Assembly (NCBI GenBank): GCA_964529405.1
Contig: CAZGWE010000006.1
Location: 1 to 42,315, forward strand
Source: CAZGWE01 sp964529405
GTDB taxonomy: Bacteria > Patescibacteriota > UBA1384 > XYA2-FULL-43-10 > 1-14-0-10-43-13
Direction of reading: 5' to 3'
DNA length: 42,315 bases
The notes below the pieces were generated by a model that was not told the DNA's origin, searched no databases, and was given only the letters and a program-made list of their open reading frames with translations. This document shows, piece by piece, positions 14,459 through 23,266 of the stretch. Numbering within the stretch: position 1 is the stretch's first letter; each line of letters opens with the position of its first letter. A program made the position numbers and the translations under genes.

Positions 14459-17400
14459 ATGACCATTCTTTTGATTTTTCTTGTCCTCGTTATTGTGGCC
14501 TCTACCGCTTATTTTATTTTGACTTTATACCATCTCAAGCAGGAGAAACAAAGTAGCTTGCCCGAGCCGGAGACGAAATTCACGACGTTAAGAATAGACG
14601 TCCCGAAAAATAACGATAAGGCGCCTCTGGCAGCCGAACAGATGTTCGCTTCGATCCATGGCATCTACAGCGAAGGCGCCCCGTTTCAGGAACGTTTAAG
14701 TTTTGAAATAGTCGCTCGCGATAAATTTATCCAATTTTACGTCCACATGCCATTGGAGATTAAAGATTTTGTCGAAGGACAGATTTACGCCCAGTATCCG
14801 GCTGTCGAGATACAAGAGGTGCCCGATTATATCCGAAACGTTGATGCCGACAAGATCAACTTTGCCACTTGCGAACTGGAGATGACCAAGCCGGATGTCT
14901 ATCCAATAAAATTATTCAGCGACTTTGAAGTTGACCCGATCTCCGGTATTACCTCGGTCATGTCGAAGCTGGGGGCGGGGGAAGAAGTTTGGCTGCAGCT
15001 GGTAATCCGTCCGGTTGGTGATGAATGGCAGGAGAAGGGTAACAAAATAATCGAGGCTGTCCGGGCCGGCAAGACCGGTGCTAAGCCCGGTCTGGTTACA
15101 GTGGCTTTAATGAACACAGCCAAATTTGCCAAGATGGTTTTTCTGCAGGCCATCAAGCCCGGTTCCGAGTTTCCCGAAGAAGCCAAAAAAGAGATCAAGC
15201 TGGCTGGAACAGTTGAGGAAGCCCTAAAAAGCGTTGAATACAAGATTGTTAAACTGGGTTTTGAGACCAAATTGCGCCTGGTTTCGGTCAGCAATGACCC
15301 TGCCAGCGCCCGGATTAAATGCCAAAACGTAGCAGCCGCCTTTAAGCAATACAACACTACCAACTTGAACGGTTTCAAAATAAGAGAGATTATTGCCAAC
15401 AACAAGGAGGCGTTCCAAGCATTTGCTGAGCGGGACTTTTCTACTGCCGGCTATATTTTAAATATCAGCGAATTGGCCTCAATTTTTCATTTGCCGCACC
15501 AGACTGTTGCTACGCCGAACATTGTTTGGTCCGGATCCAAAAAGGGCGAGCCGCCGGCCAACCTGCCAACCCGCGAAAACACGGCAGACAAAGAACTGAC
15601 CGTAGTAGGGGAGACCAATTTTCGCAACACCTACAAACTTTTCGGTATCAGAAAAGATGATCGCCGCCGCCATGTTTATATGGTGGGCAAATCCGGGACC
15701 GGCAAATCAACACTGATTGAGAACATGGCCATTGACGACGTGGTAGAGAATAGGGGATTGATTATTGTCGATCCTCACGGCGAATTGGCGGAAAAAGTTT
15801 TAGCCTGTATTCCCGATGACCGCGTAAACGACGTTGTTGTTTTCGATCCCTCCGACCGTGCCCATCCCATTGCCTTCAACCTGCTTGAACATGTTGACGA
15901 CGATTTTAAGGGCATGGTCGCTTCCGGTTTTGTCGGCATCTTCAAAAAGATATTCGGCGATTCCTGGGGTCCCAGGCTGGAACATATTTTACGCAACACG
16001 GTTTTGGCTTTGCTTGATTATCCGGAATCAACCATGCTTGACATTCCCCGCATGCTAACCGACAGCCATTTTCGCGACAAAGTCGTCGAAAGAGTCAAAG
16101 ATGCTGTTATCAAGGAGTTTTGGATCAATGAATTTGCCCAGTATGACAGTAAATTCCGGACCGAGGCTGTTTCGCCGATTTTAAACAAAGTCGGCCAGTT
16201 CCTATCTACTGCCACCATTAGAAATATTGTCGGCCAGCCTTACTCCAAGATTAACATCCGCGAAGTTATGGACCAGGAAAAAATCATGATCGTCAACTTG
16301 TCCCGCGGCAAGATCGGCGAGGACAACTCGGCATTGCTTGGCGCTATGATGATCACCAAAATCCAGTTGGCGGCGATGAGCCGGGCGGATGTCACGGTGG
16401 ACAAGCGGCCTGACACCTATCTCTACGTAGATGAATTTCAAAATTTTGCTACTGATTCTTTTGCCACAATTTTATCGGAAGCCCGGAAATATAACCTGTG
16501 TTTGACTATGGCCCACCAGTATGTCGAACAGATGCCGGAGGAGGTTAGAAGTGCCGTTTTTGGTAACGCCGGTACCCTTGTTTCGTTTAGGGTTGGCGCC
16601 TCTGACGCTGATCTGCTGGTCAAGGAGTACGAGCCGATTTTTGAAGCCAACGACCTGGTTAATTTGGATAAATACCATATTTATATTAAATTGCTGATTG
16701 ATGGAATCTCCGCTCCGGCCTTTTCGGCCCGGACGTTGCCGCCGATCCAACGGTTGAGCGGCAATGCCGAGAAGGTAATAGAAATTTCACGCTGGAACCA
16801 TAGTACGAATCGGATTACCGTCGAGGAGATGATTGCCAACCGTGCCAAACAAGACGAAGAAGAAGCTCGGGCTGAAGCGGAAGCTTTCAAAAAAGGCGGG
16901 CTCGAGGCAGTTCTCTTGAGGCGCGGAGCCCAGCCGGCGGAACCGGCTATTCCGGACAAAAAGATTGAAAGTTATAAAAAGGCTTCTTCTTTGGTTGAAC
17001 AACCTTCAAAGGAGGCAACAACTCCGGCTGCGACCGGCCCGGTTTTTGCGCCGGAACTGCCAGAGCAGGGGAGCGCGACACTTCCTGAATCGGATCGTGA
17101 GACGGAGGATGGCGCAGGCGAACCGGAGGAGACAAAGAACAAAAAGAAAGCCCGGGTTTTTCGTTACCAAAATATAATCGGCGACAAGATATATAAAGAA
17201 CAGACAACGCGCGGCGGCGTCAAGTGGTTTGTCGGGGAACCGATTGATACAGATCAAATCGGGGAGAGCGGCATACCCGTGAATGAAGACGGCCGTAAAA
17301 TGATCGAGCTGGCAGCCAAAGCAGCCGGTAAAGCGTTTATGCCGGAAAATTTATCACAAAGCGGGGGAGAACCGGCGCTAAAAAAGCCGGTAGAAGAAGT

Positions 17401-17500
17401 TTCTAATATCGAACCGGAAATTATTCAAAAAAGCAAGCCGGGAACCTCTGCAGACGCCCTTGACCTCAAAGAGGGCGAAGAGATCAAGCTGGAACAGTAA
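14459..17500 (+). CDS. VirD4/TraG-like membrane ATPase, 1013 aa (second paralogue)
   Basis: The N-terminal membrane helix spans residues 2-24 (ILLIFLVLVIVASTAYFILT). The shared domain follows, then P-loop GKSGTGKS near residues 410-417 and Walker B LYVDEFQNF near 654. The motor core closely matches the 850-aa protein (both have VDEFQNF-x-TD-x-FATILSE), so the two arose by duplication. A tail of about 230 residues unique to this copy is Glu/Pro/Ala-rich and includes RYQNIIGDKIYKEQ followed by KWFVGE. The ribosome site before ATG 14459 is weak. Two unlike motors may form a mixed hexamer or act at different steps. Confidence 0.85.
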   Translation: MTILLIFLVLVIVASTAYFILTLYHLKQEKQSSLPEPETKFTTLRIDVPKNNDKAPLAAEQMFASIHGIYSEGAPFQERLSFEIVARDKFIQFYVHMPLEIKDFVEGQIYAQYPAVEIQEVPDYIRNVDADKINFATCELEMTKPDVYPIKLFSDFEVDPISGITSVMSKLGAGEEVWLQLVIRPVGDEWQEKGNKIIEAVRAGKTGAKPGLVTVALMNTAKFAKMVFLQAIKPGSEFPEEAKKEIKLAGTVEEALKSVEYKIVKLGFETKLRLVSVSNDPASARIKCQNVAAAFKQYNTTNLNGFKIREIIANNKEAFQAFAERDFSTAGYILNISELASIFHLPHQTVATPNIVWSGSKKGEPPANLPTRENTADKELTVVGETNFRNTYKLFGIRKDDRRRHVYMVGKSGTGKSTLIENMAIDDVVENRGLIIVDPHGELAEKVLACIPDDRVNDVVVFDPSDRAHPIAFNLLEHVDDDFKGMVASGFVGIFKKIFGDSWGPRLEHILRNTVLALLDYPESTMLDIPRMLTDSHFRDKVVERVKDAVIKEFWINEFAQYDSKFRTEAVSPILNKVGQFLSTATIRNIVGQPYSKINIREVMDQEKIMIVNLSRGKIGEDNSALLGAMMITKIQLAAMSRADVTVDKRPDTYLYVDEFQNFATDSFATILSEARKYNLCLTMAHQYVEQMPEEVRSAVFGNAGTLVSFRVGASDADLLVKEYEPIFEANDLVNLDKYHIYIKLLIDGISAPAFSARTLPPIQRLSGNAEKVIEISRWNHSTNRITVEEMIANRAKQDEEEARAEAEAFKKGGLEAVLLRRGAQPAEPAIPDKKIESYKKASSLVEQPSKEATTPAATGPVFAPELPEQGSATLPESDRETEDGAGEPEETKNKKKARVFRYQNIIGDKIYKEQTTRGGVKWFVGEPIDTDQIGESGIPVNEDGRKMIELAAKAAGKAFMPENLSQSGGEPALKKPVEEVSNIEPEIIQKSKPGTSADALDLKEGEEIKLEQ

Positions 17501-18011
17501 TCCTAATGTGGGCTGCCAACGCCGGAAAAATGACGTTCCGCAAGGGGAGCGGTAAAACGGGGGAGTGCTTTATTTTGCATTTTATTTTGCTTTTTATTTT
17601 ATCCGAAATTCCGGCCGCATTCTTTTTGTCCGAGCGAAGAAAATAAAATGCCGGGTAAGCGATGCATTTTTTGCCAAAAAAATCAGAGATAAAGGACTTA
17701 AAAATTCAGCCTAAATTTGATTTCTAGCCGGATCGAAATTTAGCTGGTTCATGCGGCAAATAGCCGTAATTCAGACGTTGCTTAACTGCGAGACAAACCA
17801 GGCGCACTACCCCAGGCTCGGAATAGGATAGCACTCACGGAGTCCTGCTATTATGTCGCATAAGTGTCATTATGCGACATTGTGATAAATGAGGTGGCGG
17901 GCGCTTCTGTTGCCGTTTGTCGTAGAAACCCGGGCCCGCTTGTTCTGTTCTCAAAACCCCCACAATCAATTTTGCGGCGGTTTTGAGTGCAAACTGTGCC
18001 CAATTACTACC
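17501..18011. other. Hairpin-rich intergenic region, candidate structured RNA
   Basis: No credible protein gene lies in these 511 bases between convergent operons. Visible elements are a 12-bp inverted repeat (17577-17588 with 17640-17651), a bulged hairpin (17707-17710 plus 17712-17718 with 17736-17746), and an 11-bp perfect hairpin (17853-17863 with 17870-17880, loop GTGTCA). Further elements are GCGGGC/GCCCGC (17897-17902, 17934-17939) followed by a T-rich stretch, and CTCAAAACC/GGTTTTGAG (17950-17958, 17979-17987). I could not match it to tmRNA, RNase P RNA or SRP RNA by eye. It may be a small RNA, or terminators of both operons plus repeats. Confidence 0.45.
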
Positions 18012-18371
18012 TTAATGCGTATTGTCGTGTGTTTTTTGCCAGATTTTACTGATAGTTGTGGTTTTAATGATACCGATGTTTGAGAATATGCGGATAGTCA
18101 GAGCAACCAGAATGGCAAGATATAGGTCCAGGTTAAGCTGATCGCCGATGAAGGTGATGACAATAGCAACCAGCATATTGAAGGCCAGACCGGTTAGGAA
18201 AGTCGTCGTGTTGTATTTGTTCTCAACAGAAGCGCGAATAGCGCCAAAAAGTGAGTCCAAAAGGCCAACAATAGCTACTGCGGTATAGCGGGCAAGCTCC
18301 GGCGGTATATCAATCTGCAAAAAGGCGCCGATAATTAACCCGAGCGTTAAACTGACAATTATTAAGTACAT
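18012..18371 (-). CDS. sbp: Small basic membrane protein (Sbp/DUF1290 family), 119 aa
   Basis: Three to four hydrophobic helices fill the protein (MYLIIVSLTLGLIIGAFL and similar). The motif ARYTAVAIVGLLDSLFGAIRA is typical of the Sbp family, usually found beside division genes in Gram-positive bacteria. Its function is not established. Here it follows secF by 19 bp in the secD-secF transcript, with GGGGAG 9 nt before the ATG. Length fits the family. Confidence 0.8.
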   Translation of the reverse strand: MYLIIVSLTLGLIIGAFLQIDIPPELARYTAVAIVGLLDSLFGAIRASVENKYNTTTFLTGLAFNMLVAIVITFIGDQLNLDLYLAILVALTIRIFSNIGIIKTTTISKIWQKTHDNTH

Positions 18372-18390
18372 AATTTATCACTCCCCTACT

Positions 18391-19317
18391 CTAGACTTGG
18401 ACGGTAACCAATTTTGCTTTTGTTTTTGGTTTAGATTTGGATTTGTGCCAGGCCACGACGAGCGGTGCGGCCACAAAAATAGACGAATAAGTGCCAACGA
18501 CTACGCCTATTGTCAATGTCAAAACAAAGTGGCGGATTGAATCGCCGCCCAAAAGGACCAGGGCCAGTAAAACAAGTACAACTGTCATCGAAGTATTGAT
18601 TGAACGAGCCAGAGTCTGATTGACGCTCTCTTCGGCAGTGATAGCGAAGTCGCGATGAGGGTTCTTTAAGAAATTTTCACGCAGCCGGTCGTAAATAACG
18701 ATAGTGTCGTGGACGGAAAACCCCATAATAGTCAACAGCGCCGTAATAAATAAGACATCAGCTTCCATCCAGACATAAAAGTGGCCGATGAGAGCGACAA
18801 AACCGGTTGTGATTAACAGGTCGTGGACTAAAGCTAAAACCGCAGAAACACCAAACCGCCAGGATGAAAGCGGCCGGGGCAGTTTTCTAAAGGCATAAGC
18901 AATATAAAGAATGATGCCGAGCGAGGCCAAGATGACCGCGATGATTGACCTTCTTGTTAAGTCTTTTCCGATAGTCGGACCGACCGTATCGTATTGCGTT
19001 TCGGAAAAGTCGCCCAGTTTGGCTGTCAGACTGCTGCTTAAGGCAAGATGCTCTTCGCTGGAGATGGCGGGCATTCTAATTAAAACTTTATTGCTGCTAC
19101 TATCTTTTGTTTGGAAATTGACAATTCCATTTTCCTGCAAGGATTCATTGGCCAGCGCTAAACGGTTTCCATTGTTCGATTGGATCTCCATTATAGTGCC
19201 GCCTTTATAATCTATGCCGATTCTTAAGCCGAACAGGATAAAGGCAATAATCCCGAGGGTCGTAAGCAAACCGGAAAAAATAAACCAGAATTTTGAGTTG
19301 CGGATAATTTTATACAT
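18391..19317 (-). CDS. secF: Protein translocase subunit SecF, 308 aa
   Basis: Six membrane helices are expected. The start has GLRIGIDYKGGTIMEIQ, the SecF P1-domain entry, and the core has SVHDTIVIYDRLREN, the SecF signature with its conserved Asp and Arg. SecF works with SecD to use the proton-motive force in late steps of Sec export. The start overlaps the secD stop by 8 bp, and AAGGGA lies just upstream of the ATG. The length is normal. Confidence 0.95.
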   Translation of the reverse strand: MYKIIRNSKFWFIFSGLLTTLGIIAFILFGLRIGIDYKGGTIMEIQSNNGNRLALANESLQENGIVNFQTKDSSSNKVLIRMPAISSEEHLALSSSLTAKLGDFSETQYDTVGPTIGKDLTRRSIIAVILASLGIILYIAYAFRKLPRPLSSWRFGVSAVLALVHDLLITTGFVALIGHFYVWMEADVLFITALLTIMGFSVHDTIVIYDRLRENFLKNPHRDFAITAEESVNQTLARSINTSMTVVLVLLALVLLGGDSIRHFVLTLTIGVVVGTYSSIFVAAPLVVAWHKSKSKPKTKAKLVTVQV

Positions 19318-20602
19318 GGATCAATCCCTTCAGGCGGCTGCCGGAAATTAAGAGTAAGATCGTGCGGGTGACGGTGATGGCGGTAAACATGCTGATTAAA
19401 ATGCCGATGCCGAGCGTTAAGGCAAAACCCTTGACCGGACCAGAGCCGGCCGCATAGTAGAGAATAAAGGCTGTAATGAGCGAGGAAAGATTGGAGTCCC
19501 GAACAGAATTCCAGGCTCTTTTGAAACCGTCGGTTATAGCCATGTTCAACATTTTACCGCCCCTAAGCTCCTCTTTCATGCGTTCAAAAATCAAAATATT
19601 AGCGTCAATGGCCATTCCGACCGACAGGATAAAACCTGCCACGCCCGCCAAAGTCATAGTGACCGGTATGATTTTATAAAAGGCCAGAGAAATGGTCGAG
19701 TAGATTAAGAGGGCAAGCGTGGCGATTAGACCGCTTGTTTTATAATAAGCAATCATAAAAATAGCTACGAGCAAAAGCCCGGTTAAACCGGCGACCATGC
19801 TTTTCTTGAGCGAGTCTTGCCCCAGCGTGGCGCCGATATTCTGTTGGGCCACAAGCCTGGCAGGCACCGGCAGCATACCCTCATTGAGTCTCTTGGCCAA
19901 CTCCCCTGCTTCTTTTATGTCTTTCGAGCCGGTAATCACCGCCCTACCGTCGCTAATTTCTGTTTGGACTGTAGGCGCGGACACTATTCTGTTATCCATG
20001 ACGATGGCAATTTGTTTTTGCAGGTTGTCCTTTGTTAGTTGGCTAAATTTTTCTTTGCCGGCATTTGTGAAAGTGATGGCAACAACCGGTTTTGAATTTA
20101 TACCGTTATTATTATTTTCAAAAGTTGCTTCGGCTAAATCCAGTTCCCGGCCGGTTAATTCCGTTTTTTTCCAGTATTGGGGATAAGTATAGCTTGTTTC
20201 GTAATAGTCGTTTAACCGGATACCGTCTTGTTCGGACGCTTCCGTCATGAAAGCCAACTCATAAGTTGCCCCGATCCGTTCAATAGCTTTATCAATGTCT
20301 TTAATACCCGGCAGCTCGATTGTGATTCTATTGGCGCCGGTAGTTTGGATACTCGGTTCGGACACGCCAAGCTGGTCGATGCGATGTCGGAAGACATTGG
20401 ACAGGTTGCCCAAATCCTTGATTTTATCGGTTGATTGGGACAAGTCAGCTTCATAAACCAGTTCGGTGCCGCCGACCAGATCCAACCCGAGCTGGGCCTT
20501 TATTTTTTCTCCCCAAAGCAGACTTTTGGGCAGGTCGATCAATATGCCAAGAGCAACTATTAGAATAATAAGATTGAATACGATCCAAAGATTTCTTCTC
20601 AT
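19310..20602 (-). CDS. secD: Protein translocase subunit SecD, 430 aa
   Basis: After one N-terminal helix comes LGLDLVGGTELVYE, the SecD P1 start, then the periplasmic region ending in ELPGIKD. The C-terminal five helices include SVGMAIDANILIFERMKEE, the SecD signature. The periplasmic part is short, as in compact SecD forms. It is the first gene of secD-secF-sbp. The ribosome site AGAGGAG lies 5 nt before the ATG. A promoter candidate is at 20620-20649. Confidence 0.95.
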   Translation of the reverse strand: MRRNLWIVFNLIILIVALGILIDLPKSLLWGEKIKAQLGLDLVGGTELVYEADLSQSTDKIKDLGNLSNVFRHRIDQLGVSEPSIQTTGANRITIELPGIKDIDKAIERIGATYELAFMTEASEQDGIRLNDYYETSYTYPQYWKKTELTGRELDLAEATFENNNNGINSKPVVAITFTNAGKEKFSQLTKDNLQKQIAIVMDNRIVSAPTVQTEISDGRAVITGSKDIKEAGELAKRLNEGMLPVPARLVAQQNIGATLGQDSLKKSMVAGLTGLLLVAIFMIAYYKTSGLIATLALLIYSTISLAFYKIIPVTMTLAGVAGFILSVGMAIDANILIFERMKEELRGGKMLNMAITDGFKRAWNSVRDSNLSSLITAFILYYAAGSGPVKGFALTLGIGILISMFTAITVTRTILLLISGSRLKGLIHV

Positions 20603-20619
20603 TTTTCTCCTCTAAAACA

Positions 20620-20649
20620 AGAATACTACTAAAACAGAAAGCTCGTCAA
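20620..20649 (-). promoter_or_regulatory. Putative secD promoter
   Basis: Read on the minus strand: TTGACG (20649-20644), 18-bp spacer, TATTCT (20625-20620), 18 bp before secD. Confidence 0.5.
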
Positions 20650-20671
20650 CGCCGTCGCTTTGCTAATCGCT

Positions 20672-21298
20672 CTAAAGTGTCGGATAGACCACCAGTTCGT
20701 TTTGTTCATGGAGCTTGAAAAAAATGTCATTTTCCAGCATAGAGAACCCCTTGGGTATATAATTAAAGATCTCTGGTTCCAGCGCATAGAGGCCGGTCAG
20801 GTCTTTGAGGTCATCAGTCACGATTGTTGCCAGACAATTGTGAGTTTTGTGAAAACTAATTAGTTTGGCGAACTCAGCTTTGATAATTTTTTCCGGATTA
20901 ATTACCAAGAAAGTATCCTTAAAAACATTTTTGAGCGGCAAGATAGCTCCGGCCGTTCCTTCCCCTTTTTCGAGATACTCAAGTTCCAATCCGAACCTAT
21001 CTCCGTTACCCAAAACATTTTTTATTTTATCGGCAAGAAATCCGACAGCAATATAAACTTTTTCGTAGCCGGCATCGGATAGTCGGCCGAGAATTTCTTC
21101 AACCGGCGGTATCAGCTTGAGGGCGCCTTTGCCGCCGATTAAAATAACGACGTTTCGGTTTGCGTTTCCAACCAAAGTATTTGAAGCCATTGTTTCAATA
21201 GCGTGCGACCGATTGCGGATGCTTATGCCATCAATCGTCTTATCAATCCCTTTGAGAACATCCCTTTTGATTGAAATGGTAATTCTTTCCCGTTCCAT
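20672..21298 (-). CDS. Ribbon-helix-helix / nucleotidyltransferase-like fusion, 208 aa
   Basis: Residues 1-42 fit a ribbon-helix-helix DNA-binding motif (RITISIKRDVLKGIDKTID, then NRSHAIETM). Residues 49-208 fit the N-terminal half of sugar-1-phosphate nucleotidyltransferases: VVILIGGKG, IPPVEEILGRLSDAGYEKVYI, GTAGAILPLKN, VINPEKI. The activating signature is degenerate (GGKGALKL where GxGTRxxP is usual) and the normal C-terminal part is missing. It may therefore bind a sugar nucleotide as a sensor instead of catalysing. GAAAGGAAG precedes the ATG. It is unusual for a DNA-binding domain to be joined to this fold. Confidence 0.7.
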   Translation of the reverse strand: MERERITISIKRDVLKGIDKTIDGISIRNRSHAIETMASNTLVGNANRNVVILIGGKGALKLIPPVEEILGRLSDAGYEKVYIAVGFLADKIKNVLGNGDRFGLELEYLEKGEGTAGAILPLKNVFKDTFLVINPEKIIKAEFAKLISFHKTHNCLATIVTDDLKDLTGLYALEPEIFNYIPKGFSMLENDIFFKLHEQNELVVYPTL

Positions 21299-21444
21299 AG
21301 GGTCTTCCTTTCAATTAGCTTTGTGGTTGGTATTATGGTATCACACAGCGGGCTTTGATGTAAACATCTGGTGTGAAATTGTATGATATTTTAACCCCTA
21401 AAATTCTAACGTCAAAAACAAAAACGATGTTTCAGTTTCGGGTT

Positions 21445-22419
21445 TTATGAAACAACACTTATAGCAGACAATATGTTTTCAAAGTCTTCCGGCAACGGAG
21501 CCGTGAACTTTGTCGGTTTCTTGTCGCCCGGCAAAGAAAGTTCCAGCTCATGCGAGTGTAATAATTGCCTTTCGATGCCCAATGCCAGCGACAGCCTGAG
21601 GCTTTCTTTTGTGCCGTAAAGCTTGTCGCCAAGTACCGGTGTATGCATTAATGAGGCTTGCAGCCTAATCTGGTGGGTTCGGCCGGTTAAGATGTTAAAA
21701 TCAATCAGACTAACCTTTGTCTTGGCTTCGACTTGGTAATAATTGATTACCCGATAATCGGAGACCGCTTCCCTGCCTCTGGCCGGGCCAATATCGGCCA
21801 TCTTTTTTCTGTCTTTGGGATGCCTGCCAAGAAAGTTGACCAAATGTCCAGACTCGCTTTTTGGCCAACCGTAACACAGCGCCAGATAAGATTTCCTGAT
21901 TGTCCGGTTTTGTATTTGTTTGGCCAACGAGTGCATTGCCCGGGTGTTTTTAGCCACAATCAGAACGCCTGAAGTGTCCTTGTCTAACCGGTGGACTAAA
22001 CCGGGCCGGATCTTTGAAGTAGGGCTATTCTTATCATAAACTGCCTCTTTAATAGCCGGAAAATAATTAATCAGGGCGTTGACCAATGTTCCGCCGGTGT
22101 TGCCGCTGCCGGGATGGACGACCAAACCCGGCTGCTTGTTTATAACAAGGACATCGTCATCTTCGAAAATAATGTTAAGGGGAATGTCTTCCCCTTTGGG
22201 TTCGGCGCCATATCTGACTCCGTGCAGATCAATTTTAACTTGATCACCCGCTCTTAGCCTGTAACCGGGTTTAGCCGGAACATGGTTAACGACGATACGG
22301 CCCTGATCGATACTTTTCTGAATATAAGATCGTGAAAATTGGTCAAATTGATCGGACAAAAAAACGTCGAGCCGCTCTCCCCCGTTATCCGGTGTGATTT
22401 TGTATGATGTTTTTACCAT
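21445..22419 (-). CDS. rluD: RluA/RluD-family 23S rRNA pseudouridine synthase, 324 aa
   Basis: Residues 10-75 form an S4 RNA-binding domain (GERLDVFLSDQF, SYIQKSIDQGRIVVN). The catalytic motif GLVHRLDKDTSGVLIVAKN contains the conserved Asp. GRTHQIRLQ is the usual third motif. The family isomerises uridines in rRNA; the RluD type acts on 23S helix 69, but the exact target is not provable here. It starts 4 bp after the deacetylase stop, in one operon. Confidence 0.9.
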   Translation of the reverse strand: MVKTSYKITPDNGGERLDVFLSDQFDQFSRSYIQKSIDQGRIVVNHVPAKPGYRLRAGDQVKIDLHGVRYGAEPKGEDIPLNIIFEDDDVLVINKQPGLVVHPGSGNTGGTLVNALINYFPAIKEAVYDKNSPTSKIRPGLVHRLDKDTSGVLIVAKNTRAMHSLAKQIQNRTIRKSYLALCYGWPKSESGHLVNFLGRHPKDRKKMADIGPARGREAVSDYRVINYYQVEAKTKVSLIDFNILTGRTHQIRLQASLMHTPVLGDKLYGTKESLRLSLALGIERQLLHSHELELSLPGDKKPTKFTAPLPEDFENILSAISVVS

Positions 22420-22423
22420 AGGA

Positions 22424-23266
22424 CTATTTTAAATATTTACTGATATCGGTATCGTTTTCAATCCTATACCGTTTTAATTCGAATGGTTTGTCAAATGAAG
22501 CCACCCCCGATTTGGTAGTCGTGGCATAGAGATAACCATTGTTTTTAATTGTTGCGGATATTTCTGCAGTGTATTTTCCGGACGGATAGCAGAAACCGAT
22601 AACTGGCTTGCCGGTAATCTGTTCCAAAACCTTTTTGCTTTCCCCTATCTCGATTTGAGCCTTATTGTTATTTGTTGCGCTCAAGTCCGGGTGGGTTCTG
22701 GTGTGCGAGCCGATCTCGATGCCATATTCCGAGACCTCTTTAATCTGGCTGGTTGACAGATAGTTATTCTGGCCTATTCGATCGGTAATAATATAGATTA
22801 CTGCCGTTATCTGACGTTTTTTAAGTTCAGGGTAGGCATTGGTGTAAAAATCCAGATAACCGTCATCGAAAGTTAAAATAATCGGCTTGCCCGTTATTTG
22901 CCCTGCTTGGAGATCTTTAAAGGTGACAGGTTGGTAACCGGCCTGGCTGATAAGATCAAGCTGGCCGGAGAAGGTTTCGGGCGAGACCGATAAGTTGGTA
23001 CCGATTGTGTCATTGGGGTCGTTGTATTCCCTTAAGTAGTGGTACATAAAAATCGGCAGGTTGGTTTTGGACATATCAACCGTTGGCGCGTCGTTCTTTT
23101 CGGGTTTCTTGATTGTCGGTTCTGCTTGCGCTGCATTACTTGTTTGCTCTTCGATTTTTTGGCCGGATGTGGCCGAAGTTGTTCTTGAAGATTCTAGCAA
23201 CAACAAAAAAAGGCTTAGACAGGTTCCAATCAGTATAACAAGCAATGAGATTAATTTAAGCTTCAT
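22424..23266 (-). CDS. Polysaccharide deacetylase (NodB domain), membrane-anchored, 280 aa
   Basis: An N-terminal signal or anchor helix (LISLLVILIGTCLSLFLLLL) is followed by a Thr/Ser/Lys linker. Then comes the NodB domain: MYHYL, ILTFDDGYLDFY (catalytic Asp and metal Asp), GIEIGSHTRTHPDLS (two metal His), and FCYPSGKY. Family members remove acetyl groups from peptidoglycan or other envelope glycans. It overlaps rmuC by 11 bp and is followed 4 bp later by rluD. Confidence 0.9.
   Translation of the reverse strand: MKLKLISLLVILIGTCLSLFLLLLESSRTTSATSGQKIEEQTSNAAQAEPTIKKPEKNDAPTVDMSKTNLPIFMYHYLREYNDPNDTIGTNLSVSPETFSGQLDLISQAGYQPVTFKDLQAGQITGKPIILTFDDGYLDFYTNAYPELKKRQITAVIYIITDRIGQNNYLSTSQIKEVSEYGIEIGSHTRTHPDLSATNNNKAQIEIGESKKVLEQITGKPVIGFCYPSGKYTAEISATIKNNGYLYATTTKSGVASFDKPFELKRYRIENDTDISKYLK

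Noticed and set aside
10137..17500. FtsK chromosome translocase
   Set aside because: The proteins have a single N-terminal helix and VDEFQNF motor motifs of the VirD4/TraG group, with no FtsK gamma domain or four-helix membrane part.
17501..18011. tmRNA or RNase P RNA
   Set aside because: I could not find the conserved ends, tag frame or core motifs of either on either strand.
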